Shown here in pieces: positions 7,516 to 16,049 of a DNA stretch of 27,577 bases. A model generated the notes under the pieces. The model ran no database searches. It saw only the letters and a list, made by a program, of their open reading frames with translations, and was not told the DNA's origin. The position numbers and the translations under genes are program-made. Every line of letters begins with the position of its first letter. The first letter of the stretch is position 1. The stretch comes from RBG-16-66-20 sp049651845 (lineage in GTDB: Bacteria; Pseudomonadota; Gammaproteobacteria; Burkholderiales; SG8-39), in assembly GCA_049651845.1 (NCBI GenBank), contig JBASCW010000171.1, positions 1 through 27,577 on the forward strand. Reading direction: 5' to 3'.

Positions 7516-10500
7516 AGCGAGGCTGAGGCTTTGCGGGGTAAAAATTGCCCAGCGAATCCACGTAAAACTTTCTGAATGTTTCTACGCTGGATTTCACCCC
7601 TAGACTTTCCCACACGCCGGCCTTGCCGAGATTTGCGTCTCGGTTGGAGCTCATGATGGTGATCGCCGCAGTGGATACGTTCATACCGATGTAGTAGCCG
7701 AAATAGTCGGCTTTCTTCGTCTTCAGTTGAACGAGATCATTTGGGTGAAGCGAGAATTGGAAGTCATAGGAGGCATCGATCGGCGTCCATTCACTCCTCG
7801 GTGCATATGCCACCACCGCACGGTTTGGAGGAGTCGACCCCTTCCCCCGATCAGACTGGTAAATCGGTACGAGGTGGTACCTGCCTGCTTTGCGAAATAC
7901 ATCTACCCGCCACATGTTCGCCTGATCGGCGACGCCGCCCCGTACGGATACGCCACCCTTCTGAACGGATTTCAGCTTGACCGCTCTGACTACCGGGCCG
8001 GGCGTACCGTCGCGACGCGGCTTGCGCAGTGGCTCGGTCGTTGGGCCGAAGGCCTTTTTGCCGTCCCCCTTATGCGCTTCAAGTCGCTGTCGTATCGCCG
8101 CGATTAGGCCGGCGTTCCTTCCGTCGGCGGCTCCGACGATGTCTTCCAGATCAGACAGCTTCAGCGCCTCGAGTCGGACACGTCCGCTGCTTGTGTTCGG
8201 CCCGAGGTGACTGGCGACCGACCGGATCGTCTCTTCGTGCGCGGCTCCGCGGGCCCTGCGTTTGACCGCGCGGGATACGAGGATCGGCTTCAACGAAGCG
8301 AGAACCGCTTCGTCGTAACTATTGAATCGATCGCCGACGTTCTCGCGAGGATTGTCGGACAGGCGCGCGAGAACCTCATCCCGGAACATCGGCCATGGTT
8401 GCGGGAAACGGTCTCCCAGCTCCGCTGCTTTCTGAGGCGATAAAATTTCGCCGGTTTCCCTATCGGCAAACGTTCCGTCGGGCAGTTGAACGAGTTCGTT
8501 TCGCCGTGCAAAATCGCTGACCCTTTTGATCAGCGAGGGGCTTGCGGCTGCAATGACGCATGCGTCAAGCGCGTGGTGCAGGTCGCTGGACTCGCGGTTC
8601 TTCAGCAGTCCCCATCGCGCGCGCAGAAAGCTCGTGAATCTGCCGGCAGGCGCGAGAACGGGGATCTTCTTGACTTCGCCGGTCTCGTCGGGTGCAAAGA
8701 CGAGGTTGTTGCGGACCAGCTCGGCGAAGTAACGGGTAATGTAGCGCGTATCGTTCAGGTTGCGTTCCTTGAATCCCGCTGCCTCCTTCTCGTCGAAGTG
8801 CCTGCGCAGCAAGCGGTCGCGCTTCGCTTTCCGGAAGGTCCGGAGCCCGCGCACCCATGCCTCGAACGCGCGCCAACGCGGACTTTCGTTCGCGCCGTCG
8901 AGATATTCAAACGGGGTCCGGTTGCCCTTGTTCTGGTTTTCGCTTGCCAGAACGAGGACCTTGTTGTTCTGGCTGTCATCGAAGGAACGGGAATAGGGCA
9001 GCGCGTGATCGATCTGGGCGTAGCTCGGGTCGTTGACGACGCGCTCGATGTCCAGCGCTTGAAGGGAGTAGGCGCACTTGCCTCCCTGGTCGTTGTAGAG
9101 ACGGAACTTCTCCAGGTCACGCCGGTCGCGTGCGACGGGCGTGCGGCCGAAGGTTTCCTTGAACAGGTCCAGCGCTTTATCGCGTTGTTCCCGGTATGCG
9201 TTCTGTCCTTTGCGAATCTCCATCCGCTCTTCCCACGGCTTCGACAGATCGCGGGCAAGCTCCACGTGCACCGCACAGGGCGAGCCATATGTGCGCACGA
9301 GGGCGTTCAGGACTTTCCGTGCCTGATTCAGTGCTCGGAATACGACTGGATTGCGGATATCTCGGTAGTCCAGCGGCGGCAATATCCGGACGCGATTCTT
9401 GTCGGAAGCCGGCTTCGCATGGTTGTAACCTGCAAGCGCGCAAGCGTCGTCGTACCTTTTGCCCGCCTCGAGGTGCGGCAGGAGCTTTTCGATGGCCTTG
9501 GCGGACAGCCGGATGAAGTCCTTGAAATCGAGTGTGAGAATGGCTTCGATCTCGGCGGTTTCGAGGCCGAGCTTCGAGAGTTCCGGACGCAATTCTTCGT
9601 CGTCTTTGTAGGTGGAGAGCGCGAGCGCGATGGCGTCCATCGTTTTCGGCTCCGCGCTGACGCGCTGCCAGGTCGAGGCGAGCGACGCCTTTTCCAGGGC
9701 AATCCGCAGGGCATGCCAGCCTTTCAGCTCGATTAGCGTCGCTTCCTCTGGATCGACGATCTCGCCTTTCTTGTTCCGTTTGCTGCCATACGAAAGTCCG
9801 GCAAACCCGGCGTCGCTCGCATCCTCTAGGCCGATCGCCTTACGGAGTTGCCGATAGGTGACTTTGGCGCGGCGGTACGGGAGGTCGATTGCCGCCTGGC
9901 GCTCGCCGTCGGTCAGGCTGCGCCGTTCTCCGCTCTGAACGACGGTGACGGTGTTGAGCTTCGACAGCCACACGAAACGCTCCGCGCTCCATCCCCGTTT
10001 GGGGGCGCGGTACTCGTCCGGCTCGAAAGTGCATCGTCCGATCAGTTCCAGCATCGCCGCCCCCGTCAGGGCAGGCTTCTGCCAGCTGAACAGTTCGAAA
10101 ACCTGTTCCTCGAGGGCGGAGCTTGAATGTGGATTCCCGAGCGCGCGTTGGCGCTCGAACAGCGTCCTCAGCTCTTCGCCAAGCAGCTTTCTAGCGAAAC
10201 TGTTCTCGTAGCTGCCAGCTTTGTTTCTCTTGTGCTCTGCGAATTGCTCATCCTTCGCTGCCATTTCACCAATTGTCCGCCAGCGTCCTTTCATCAGTTG
10301 TTCCGTGCGGCGCACGCCCTTCGCCAGCTTGCCTCCTTCTTTCTCGTCGTCGAGCGTTTCGGACTTTCGGGCAGCGTAGAAGCCCCGGTGCTTGACGATG
10401 TGATATAGCGCGCGCGCCCAGTCTCCGGGTTCGAGTCTTTGGTCGAGCCCACGTGCCCGCGCTTCCCAGGGCGTCAACACTTGGGTTCCATTTGCCGTCC

Positions 10501-10786
10501 GCGTGAAGAGTAGGGAAATGTCCGCACCTGAAATGAGTCCGGCGTCGCGCATGGCCCTGCGAAGTTTCTCGAGGCGCAGAGCCCGGCGCTTCAGCCGATT
10601 GCGCGCGGTTCGCATCAGCCTGCGCTGCTCGTTGAGCGGGCGGCCTTTTTCGTCTTCTGCGCGATCGAACCCGCGGACGCCGAGAGCCACAATTCGCGCC
10701 GGATTCAGCACGGCCCAGCCCACGGAGGCCATACCAATGTCAAAGCCGAACGTGAGCGGCAACGAAGACGTCTTGTCCTGGCCCAT
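7502..10786 (-). CDS. cas9: Type II-C CRISPR effector nuclease Cas9
   Basis: Cas9 is an RNA-guided double-strand DNA endonuclease. With the chosen start it has 1094 residues, similar to N. meningitidis Cas9 (1082). RuvC-I is FGFDIGMASVGWAV with D16. The arginine-rich bridge helix spans about 53-79. RuvC-II is VHVELARD (E509). The HNH domain has IDHALPYSRSFDDSQNNK (H594) and N617. RuvC-III is SSDLHHALDA (H738, D741). All catalytic residues are present. The C-terminal PAM-interacting part (MWRVDVFRKAGRYHLVPIY, then FSLHPNDLVQL) is Nme-like. The start at 10786 has GGGGGA six bases upstream. An in-frame ATG at 10798 would add four residues but has a weaker site. It is first in the cas9-cas1-cas2 operon. 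Confidence 0.97.
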   Translation of the reverse strand: MGQDKTSSLPLTFGFDIGMASVGWAVLNPARIVALGVRGFDRAEDEKGRPLNEQRRLMRTARNRLKRRALRLEKLRRAMRDAGLISGADISLLFTRTANGTQVLTPWEARARGLDQRLEPGDWARALYHIVKHRGFYAARKSETLDDEKEGGKLAKGVRRTEQLMKGRWRTIGEMAAKDEQFAEHKRNKAGSYENSFARKLLGEELRTLFERQRALGNPHSSSALEEQVFELFSWQKPALTGAAMLELIGRCTFEPDEYRAPKRGWSAERFVWLSKLNTVTVVQSGERRSLTDGERQAAIDLPYRRAKVTYRQLRKAIGLEDASDAGFAGLSYGSKRNKKGEIVDPEEATLIELKGWHALRIALEKASLASTWQRVSAEPKTMDAIALALSTYKDDEELRPELSKLGLETAEIEAILTLDFKDFIRLSAKAIEKLLPHLEAGKRYDDACALAGYNHAKPASDKNRVRILPPLDYRDIRNPVVFRALNQARKVLNALVRTYGSPCAVHVELARDLSKPWEERMEIRKGQNAYREQRDKALDLFKETFGRTPVARDRRDLEKFRLYNDQGGKCAYSLQALDIERVVNDPSYAQIDHALPYSRSFDDSQNNKVLVLASENQNKGNRTPFEYLDGANESPRWRAFEAWVRGLRTFRKAKRDRLLRRHFDEKEAAGFKERNLNDTRYITRYFAELVRNNLVFAPDETGEVKKIPVLAPAGRFTSFLRARWGLLKNRESSDLHHALDACVIAAASPSLIKRVSDFARRNELVQLPDGTFADRETGEILSPQKAAELGDRFPQPWPMFRDEVLARLSDNPRENVGDRFNSYDEAVLASLKPILVSRAVKRRARGAAHEETIRSVASHLGPNTSSGRVRLEALKLSDLEDIVGAADGRNAGLIAAIRQRLEAHKGDGKKAFGPTTEPLRKPRRDGTPGPVVRAVKLKSVQKGGVSVRGGVADQANMWRVDVFRKAGRYHLVPIYQSDRGKGSTPPNRAVVAYAPRSEWTPIDASYDFQFSLHPNDLVQLKTKKADYFGYYIGMNVSTAAITIMSSNRDANLGKAGVWESLGVKSSVETFRKFYVDSLGNFYPAKPQPRYGLA

Positions 10787-10801
10787 TTGTTCCCCCATAA
10801 T
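10773..10801 (+). promoter_or_regulatory. Sigma-70-type promoter of the tracrRNA
   Basis: On the plus strand, TTGTCC (10773-10778) and CATAAT (10796-10801) are separated by exactly 17 bases, close to the TTGACA/TATAAT consensus. Transcription would start about 6-8 bases after the -10 box, at 10807-10809, which is where the anti-repeat begins. The promoter lies inside the 5' end of cas9 on the other strand. The CAT of the -10 box is the complement of the upstream candidate ATG of cas9. Confidence 0.7.
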
Positions 10802-10806
10802 CCCGG

Positions 10807-10898
10807 TCGTTGTGGCTATCCGGGGTGAGAGCCGTTGCTACAATAAGATCGAAAGATCGCAACCGCCCGAGGGGGCAACCCCTCGGGCTTTTTATTTT
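10807..10898 (+). ncRNA. tracrRNA of the type II-C system
   Basis: The anti-repeat at 10809-10844 is 36 nt long and matches the reverse complement of the CRISPR repeat at 29 of 36 positions. Three of the mismatches become G-U pairs. The other four lie together (10832, 10833, 10835, 10836) and form the internal bulge usual in crRNA:tracrRNA duplexes. GAGAGCCGTTGCTACAAT then AAG is nearly the Neisseria sequence. A small hairpin GATC-GAAA-GATC (10847-10858) follows, then GCAACC, then the terminator hairpin. The RNA would be about 92 nt, directed away from cas9. It would pair with pre-crRNA, allow processing, and load Cas9. Confidence 0.93.
10865..10898 (+). terminator. Intrinsic terminator of the tracrRNA
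   Basis: A perfect 10-bp stem, GCCCGAGGGG with CCCCTCGGGC, is closed by a GCAA (GNRA) tetraloop and followed by TTTTTATTTT. It both ends transcription and forms the 3' hairpin of the tracrRNA. Confidence 0.95.
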
Positions 10899-10930
10899 CA
10901 GGTTTTAACTTATCCCAATGACGGCGTAGC

Positions 10931-11263
10931 GTGAAGCTGCCCAACGGCGATCGTGCCATCGTCGAAATCGAGAAGCTGCGGCGCTATTGCCTCAATTCGG
11001 GCCATCCGCGTGGGCGACACAAAGCGCGGGTCTTCGCGGCATCCCTCGGTGTTGCGGCGCAGGATGCGGAAACTCTGCGTGCCGACCTGCTGCTTGCGGC
11101 CAGGACCGACGATGCGGAGGTCGGACAAAGCGATAAGCACGGAACGCGCTACACTCTCGACTGCAGGATGCGTCGAGGCGTCAAGTCGGCGGTCGTGCGG
11201 TCTCACTGGATCGTACGCAAAGGCGAGGACGCTCCCCGGCTGGTCACCTGCTACGTAGTCTAG
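10931..11263 (+). CDS. DUF6883-like protein of unknown function
   Basis: This is a 110-residue soluble protein starting at GTG: MKLPNGDRAIVEIEKLRRYCL, then HPRGRHKARVFAASLG, ending VRSHWIVRKGEDAPRLVTCYVV. The pattern (opening MKLPN, a Y-C-L-N-S-G-H-P-R-G-x-H-K-A-R-V-F core, closing W-I-V-x-x-G-x-x-x-P-R-L) is what I remember of the DUF6883 family; I could not check it against a database. The function is unknown. Such small proteins occur alone and, I believe, as C-terminal domains of polymorphic toxins, which makes a toxin-like role conceivable (inference). It starts 32 bp after the tracrRNA terminator and is followed 10 bp later by a DUF4926-like gene, so the two form an operon. No signal peptide or membrane helix is seen. 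Confidence 0.75.
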   Translation: MKLPNGDRAIVEIEKLRRYCLNSGHPRGRHKARVFAASLGVAAQDAETLRADLLLAARTDDAEVGQSDKHGTRYTLDCRMRRGVKSAVVRSHWIVRKGEDAPRLVTCYVV

Positions 11264-11273
11264 GATTGCGGCG

Positions 11274-11492
11274 ATGAATGACGACATCAGGATGCTGGAC
11301 GTGGTTGCGCTGACCGAGAACGTGCCCGGTCGCGGGCTGGTGCGCGGGCAGGTCGGGACGGTCGTGGAAATCCACCCGGGCGGCGCGTACGAGGTCGAAT
11401 TCAGTGGCGAGGATGGTCGCGCGTATGCGCTCGTTCCGCTCGGCGCACGGCAGCTGATGGTCTTGAGGTACCAGCCCGCTCGCGCGGCGTAG
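11274..11492 (+). CDS. DUF4926-like small protein
   Basis: This 72-residue protein has the sequence pattern of DUF4926: LDVVALTENVPGRGLVRGQVG, then TVVEI, EVEFSGEDGRAYALVPL and a final QLMVLRY. It is predicted to be a small all-beta fold. Its function is unknown. It lies 10 bp behind the DUF6883-like gene and ends exactly where the convergent acyl-CoA dehydrogenase-like gene ends. Start ATG with TAGGA about 10 nt upstream. The pairing of these two small families suggests a two-component unit, possibly of toxin-antitoxin type, but nothing in the sequence proves it. Confidence 0.78.
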   Translation: MNDDIRMLDVVALTENVPGRGLVRGQVGTVVEIHPGGAYEVEFSGEDGRAYALVPLGARQLMVLRYQPARAA

Positions 11493-12410
11493 TCAGCCGC
11501 GCAGGCGCTCCCAGGCGCGAGCGGTCCTGAGTTCGCGCGCTTTGCCGGCCACCTGCAGCAGCTCGCGGTCGCGCCGCCAGCGTAGCGCGGCCGGATCGGC
11601 GGCCGACTTGAGCCAGAAGGCTTCCGACTCTTCGATCAATCCTGCCGAGATCGCCAGCGCGCCCGCCAGGCCGACGTGCGTCTCGGCGTGGGAGGCCGGC
11701 ATGTTGGATAGCGTGGAGAGCGCGGCCAGCAGCGCCGCCAGGCGCTCGATCCAGGCCTCGGGCCATTGCAGGCGCTGCGCCTCGCGCATGAGGTAGGCGA
11801 GGATCGCCGCCTGCACGTGGATGTCCTCCACGGTGCGGAACGGCTTCACGTACAGCTCGTAGCCGTCGCCGGGCAGCAGGTCGCCTTCGCCGATCCGAAG
11901 ATTCTCGAAACGCAGGCGCGCGTGCGGCACTTCGGGCACGAATTTCGTCGCCGGCATGCTTTCGATTTTCAGGCCCGGAGAGCCCGAAGCGATCTTGACG
12001 ATGCGAATCGCGGCCCGCCCGCCCGCCGACGCGGCTTCGTCGCGTGCAGCGACGAAGAAAAGCGCGCCTTCGGGTCCCAGCGTGGTCCAGCGCTTCGAGC
12101 CGTTGAGCAGCCAGCCACTGCCGTTCCGCGCGATCGCGCTCTTGATGGCTTTCGGGCTGTTGCCGTCGGCTTCGGTCACGCACAGCGCGCACAGCCGGTC
12201 GGCCGGCTCATCCGCAAAGAGCGCATGCAAGGCCGCCTGGTAGCCCGAGGCGAAGGCCCAGCCGACGCGGTCGGCGACGAAGCCGCCGACGATCGCCTGC
12301 TCGATGGTGCCGGCGTGTTCGGCCGCTATCGCGCGGTGCCGCGGCCACCACTCGGCCACGCTCTCGCAGGGCTTCGCGGTGGCCTGCGCCGGCGAGAGCT
12401 GCGGCAGCAT
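11493..12410 (-). CDS. Acyl-CoA dehydrogenase-like protein (short, divergent)
   Basis: The 305 residues are shorter than a typical acyl-CoA dehydrogenase (about 380). The middle has the family's beta-domain: LCVTEADGNSPKAIKSAI (77-94), GWLLNGSKRWTTLGPEG (99-115) and MPATKFVPEVPHARLRFENL (152-171). These are where FAD and substrate normally bind. The last 100 residues are helical, but I cannot find the Glu of the catalytic base region or the usual C-terminal FAD-binding glycine motif. It may be a redox enzyme of altered specificity or have lost activity. It follows the transglutaminase-like gene after 31 bp, with no clear ribosome site before the ATG. Confidence 0.75.
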   Translation of the reverse strand: MLPQLSPAQATAKPCESVAEWWPRHRAIAAEHAGTIEQAIVGGFVADRVGWAFASGYQAALHALFADEPADRLCALCVTEADGNSPKAIKSAIARNGSGWLLNGSKRWTTLGPEGALFFVAARDEAASAGGRAAIRIVKIASGSPGLKIESMPATKFVPEVPHARLRFENLRIGEGDLLPGDGYELYVKPFRTVEDIHVQAAILAYLMREAQRLQWPEAWIERLAALLAALSTLSNMPASHAETHVGLAGALAISAGLIEESEAFWLKSAADPAALRWRRDRELLQVAGKARELRTARAWERLRG

Positions 12411-12441
12411 CGCGCGCCCCGGGGCCTTGAGCCGAAGGCCG

Positions 12442-13536
12442 CTAGGCCTTCAACTCCCGCGCGGTGATCGTGTACTTGAAGTTGTCCGGGTCGAGGCTAT
12501 CCAGGCGCTGGCCGCCGGTCTCGGCCTGCGGGTACATGAGGAAGCCGAGCTTCGGGCCGCTCGAGCCGGGCAACGCCACATCGTGCGCCTCGTTGTAGGC
12601 GAGCCAGTTCATCTCCCAGGCGCCGAACAGGCGCGCGCGCACCGGCGGCACCAGCGGGTCGGCGAGCGTGGTCGGCTTGTCCTTTTCCTCGAGCACCACC
12701 TTGCGCACGTCGGCCGGGTCCACCGGCACCCAGCCGTAGCCGGCGAGGAACACCTCGGCGCGGCAGTGCTGCGCGCGCGTCACGTTGGGCGAGCCCGCGC
12801 CCAGGCTGCGGTAGCCGAACTCGCTCTTCGCCACGCGCAGGCCATAGACGTCGCGCGCGGGCAGCCCGACCGAGCGCGCGAGGCCGACGTAGAGCGCGTT
12901 CAGATCCGCGCATTTGCCGCCGAGGTCGCGCGTCTCGAGCATCGCCTTGATGTCGCCCACGCCGCAGCCGCGCGTTTTCGGGTCGCGGAAGGTGTTCTCG
13001 ACGATCCACTCGTAGAGCGCGCGCGCGCGCTCGAGGTCGGACTTCTTGCCCTTGACGATCTCGCGCGCGGTGTCGCGCACGATGCCGTCGGTCGGGATCA
13101 GCTCGGTCGGCGCGGTGAAGAACCGCGCGCTCGCCGCGTCCAGCCTGAGCTGCGGATCGGGCTTGCCGAAGTCGGTCGCGCGGTTGCGCGTGGTGAAGCT
13201 GCTGATCACGGTCAGCCCCGGCGCCGGCTCCGAGGCCGGCCATTCCGCGCTCAGCAGCGCGGCGCCGTACTTGCCGTCGCGCTGGATGCGCACGCTGCCG
13301 TTGCTCGACCAGACGTTGTCGATCACCTTCTGGTAGTCGCTCTCGACCGCGGGCACCGGCACCCAGGCGCGGCTCACGCCTGCCGGCTTGGCGAGCTCCA
13401 CGCGCGTGGTGGTCTCGAAGCTGCGCCAGGCGCCGGGCCTGGGCGCGAAGGGCAGCTGTTGCGCAAACGGCCGGGAAGGCAGCGTGGCGAGCACGGCGGC
13501 GGCCGTGCCGGACTGCAGGAAGCTGCGTCGGTCCAT
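12442..13536 (-). CDS. Tat-exported transglutaminase-like cysteine hydrolase
   Basis: This 364-residue protein begins MDRRSFLQSGTAAAVLATLP, a twin-arginine signal followed by a hydrophobic stretch and a likely cut after PFAQ, so it is probably periplasmic. The core is a transglutaminase/protease-like domain. C209 lies in DLGGKCADLNALYVGLARSVG, H257 in RAQHCRAEVFL and D273 in WVPVDPADV, forming a Cys-His-Asp triad with normal spacing. The substrate is unknown; related bacterial proteins are thought to act as peptidases or amidases. A clear AGGAGA ribosome site lies before the ATG. It follows fdhD by 36 bp, so it may be co-transcribed with moaA-fdhD. Confidence 0.88.
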   Translation of the reverse strand: MDRRSFLQSGTAAAVLATLPSRPFAQQLPFAPRPGAWRSFETTTRVELAKPAGVSRAWVPVPAVESDYQKVIDNVWSSNGSVRIQRDGKYGAALLSAEWPASEPAPGLTVISSFTTRNRATDFGKPDPQLRLDAASARFFTAPTELIPTDGIVRDTAREIVKGKKSDLERARALYEWIVENTFRDPKTRGCGVGDIKAMLETRDLGGKCADLNALYVGLARSVGLPARDVYGLRVAKSEFGYRSLGAGSPNVTRAQHCRAEVFLAGYGWVPVDPADVRKVVLEEKDKPTTLADPLVPPVRARLFGAWEMNWLAYNEAHDVALPGSSGPKLGFLMYPQAETGGQRLDSLDPDNFKYTITARELKA

Positions 13537-13572
13537 TTTGGATTCTCCTATCGAGAAAACGAGGGAAATCGG

Positions 13573-14412
13573 TCAGGCGATTTCGGTCGCCCGCGGTGCC
13601 GTGTGCTTGAGGCGGTGCCGGCCGGTAAAGGCGAGGTAGTGCCGGCCGCTCGCGCGGCCGATCATGGTCAGGCCGACGCGTTCGGCGATGTCGTGGCCCA
13701 TCTTGGTGAGTCCGGAGCGCGACACCAGGAACGGGATGCGCATCTGCGCGCACTTGATCACCATCTCGGAGGTGAGCCGGCCGGTGGTGTAGAACACCTT
13801 GTCCGAGCCGTCGATGCCCTCGAGCCACATGAAGCCGGCGATCGCGTCCACCGCGTTGTGCCGGCCGACGTCTTCCACGAACATCAGGATCTCGCCCGCG
13901 CGCGTGGCGAGCGCGCAGCCGTGCACCGCGCCCGCCTGCTTGTAGATGGTCTCGTGCCGGCGCACCTTCTCGATCAGCACGTAGAGGTCCGCATCGGCGA
14001 GCGCGACGTCGTCGCGCAGCTTGACCTTCTCGATTTCCTCCATGAGGTCGCCATACACCGTGCCCTGGCCGCAGCCGGTGGTGACGGTGCGCTTCGAGGT
14101 CTTCTTCTTCAGGTCGACTTTCCTGTTCGTCTTCACCGCGACCGATTCGGTCTCCCAGTCGACCTGCACGGCGGCGATGTCGGCGAGCGAGCCGACGATG
14201 CGCTGGTTGCGCAGGTAGCCGATCGTCAGCGCCTCGGGCGCGTGGCCGAGCGTCATCAGCGTGACCAGCTCGCGCTTGTCGAGGTAGAGCGTGAGCGCAT
14301 GCTCGCCCGCGATCGCCGTGGGGGTCATCTCGCCGCGCTCGTTGTAGGCCTCGACCTCGAAGGTCGCGGGCCGCGCGGCGTTCGTCAACAGGGGACGGCG
14401 TGCCTGGGGCAC
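13573..14412 (-). CDS. fdhD: Formate dehydrogenase accessory sulfurtransferase FdhD
   Basis: FdhD takes sulfur from the cysteine desulfurase IscS and delivers it to the bis-MGD molybdenum cofactor; formate dehydrogenase is inactive without it. The 279 residues fit the family. Family blocks include TLMTLGHAPEALTIGYLRNQ, EDVGRHNAVDAIAGF and TTGRLTSEMVIKCAQM. The sulfur-carrying loop is TTGCGQG with C114. The second Cys of the E. coli Cys-x-x-Cys pair is absent, as in many homologues. The start is GTG at 14412. Its ribosome site GGAGGT (14420-14425) is formed by the two terminal glycine codons of moaA. Confidence 0.96.
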   Translation of the reverse strand: MPQARRPLLTNAARPATFEVEAYNERGEMTPTAIAGEHALTLYLDKRELVTLMTLGHAPEALTIGYLRNQRIVGSLADIAAVQVDWETESVAVKTNRKVDLKKKTSKRTVTTGCGQGTVYGDLMEEIEKVKLRDDVALADADLYVLIEKVRRHETIYKQAGAVHGCALATRAGEILMFVEDVGRHNAVDAIAGFMWLEGIDGSDKVFYTTGRLTSEMVIKCAQMRIPFLVSRSGLTKMGHDIAERVGLTMIGRASGRHYLAFTGRHRLKHTAPRATEIA

Positions 14413-14416
14413 CGCG

Positions 14417-15484
<1,068 letters not shown>

Positions 15485-15563
15485 GGGTTTATTGGCGCAT
15501 CGCGGAGCTATGACGATGATATAGCAGTATAGTTCGTCCGGAATAGGAATCGCCCTGCAACGC
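15485..15563. promoter_or_regulatory. Divergent control region between moaA and the formate dehydrogenase genes
   Basis: This 79-bp region is AT-richer than its surroundings and must carry both promoters. It contains the imperfectly palindromic segment GCTAT-N9-ATAGC (15507-15511 and 15521-15525), then GTATAG. On the minus strand, TATACT and TATATC could be -10 boxes for moaA, without a good -35 box. The palindrome is a candidate operator, for example for a molybdate- or formate-responsive regulator. It does not match the E. coli ModE box well. Confidence 0.4.
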
Positions 15564-16049
15564 ATGGAAAACGCTGCCCGAACACTCGCTGTCGTCATGG
15601 AGCGGCGCAATGCGCGCAGCCGCTGGGCCGATGTGGTCTGGCAGCCGGTCTCGGTGCTGGAGTCCGAGGAGCCGCCGGGCGCCGCCCGCCTGCTGGTGAA
15701 GCACGACGACTACGAACAGTGGCTGCATCCGGGCTTCGCGCTCGAAATCCACCGTGACGAGATCGAGGGCTACTACATGAACGTGTCCTCCGGCTCGCCG
15801 CGCGTGTTCGTGCTCTGGCGCATGGACGGCGATGACGCGAACGCACGCGGGCTGCCGCTACAGGTCACGGCCAGCTACGACGAGGGCGGCCGCTGGCTGG
15901 ACGGCGGCCATTCGGTGGACAGCGTGGCGATGCCCGACGCGATCTTCGCCTGGGTCGGCGACTACGTGGAGAAGAACTACCGCCCGGAGCCCAAGAAGCG
16001 CATCAAGCCGCGCTCGTTCATCCACCCCAAGGACCGGGTCGGCCGATGA
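15564..16049 (+). CDS. DUF3305 protein of the formate dehydrogenase cluster
   Basis: This 161-residue soluble protein contains the DUF3305 opening VVMERRNARSRWADVVWQPVSV and the segment EIHRDEIEGYYMNVSSGSPRVFVLW, both characteristic. The biochemical role is unknown. In Proteobacteria this family is found next to DUF3306, a polyferredoxin and FDH subunits, which suggests a role in assembly or regulation. The conserved tail KPRSFIHPKDR has an unclear function. It is divergent from moaA and its end overlaps the DUF3306 start as ATGA. The ribosome site before the ATG is weak. Confidence 0.88.
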   Translation: MENAARTLAVVMERRNARSRWADVVWQPVSVLESEEPPGAARLLVKHDDYEQWLHPGFALEIHRDEIEGYYMNVSSGSPRVFVLWRMDGDDANARGLPLQVTASYDEGGRWLDGGHSVDSVAMPDAIFAWVGDYVEKNYRPEPKKRIKPRSFIHPKDRVGR

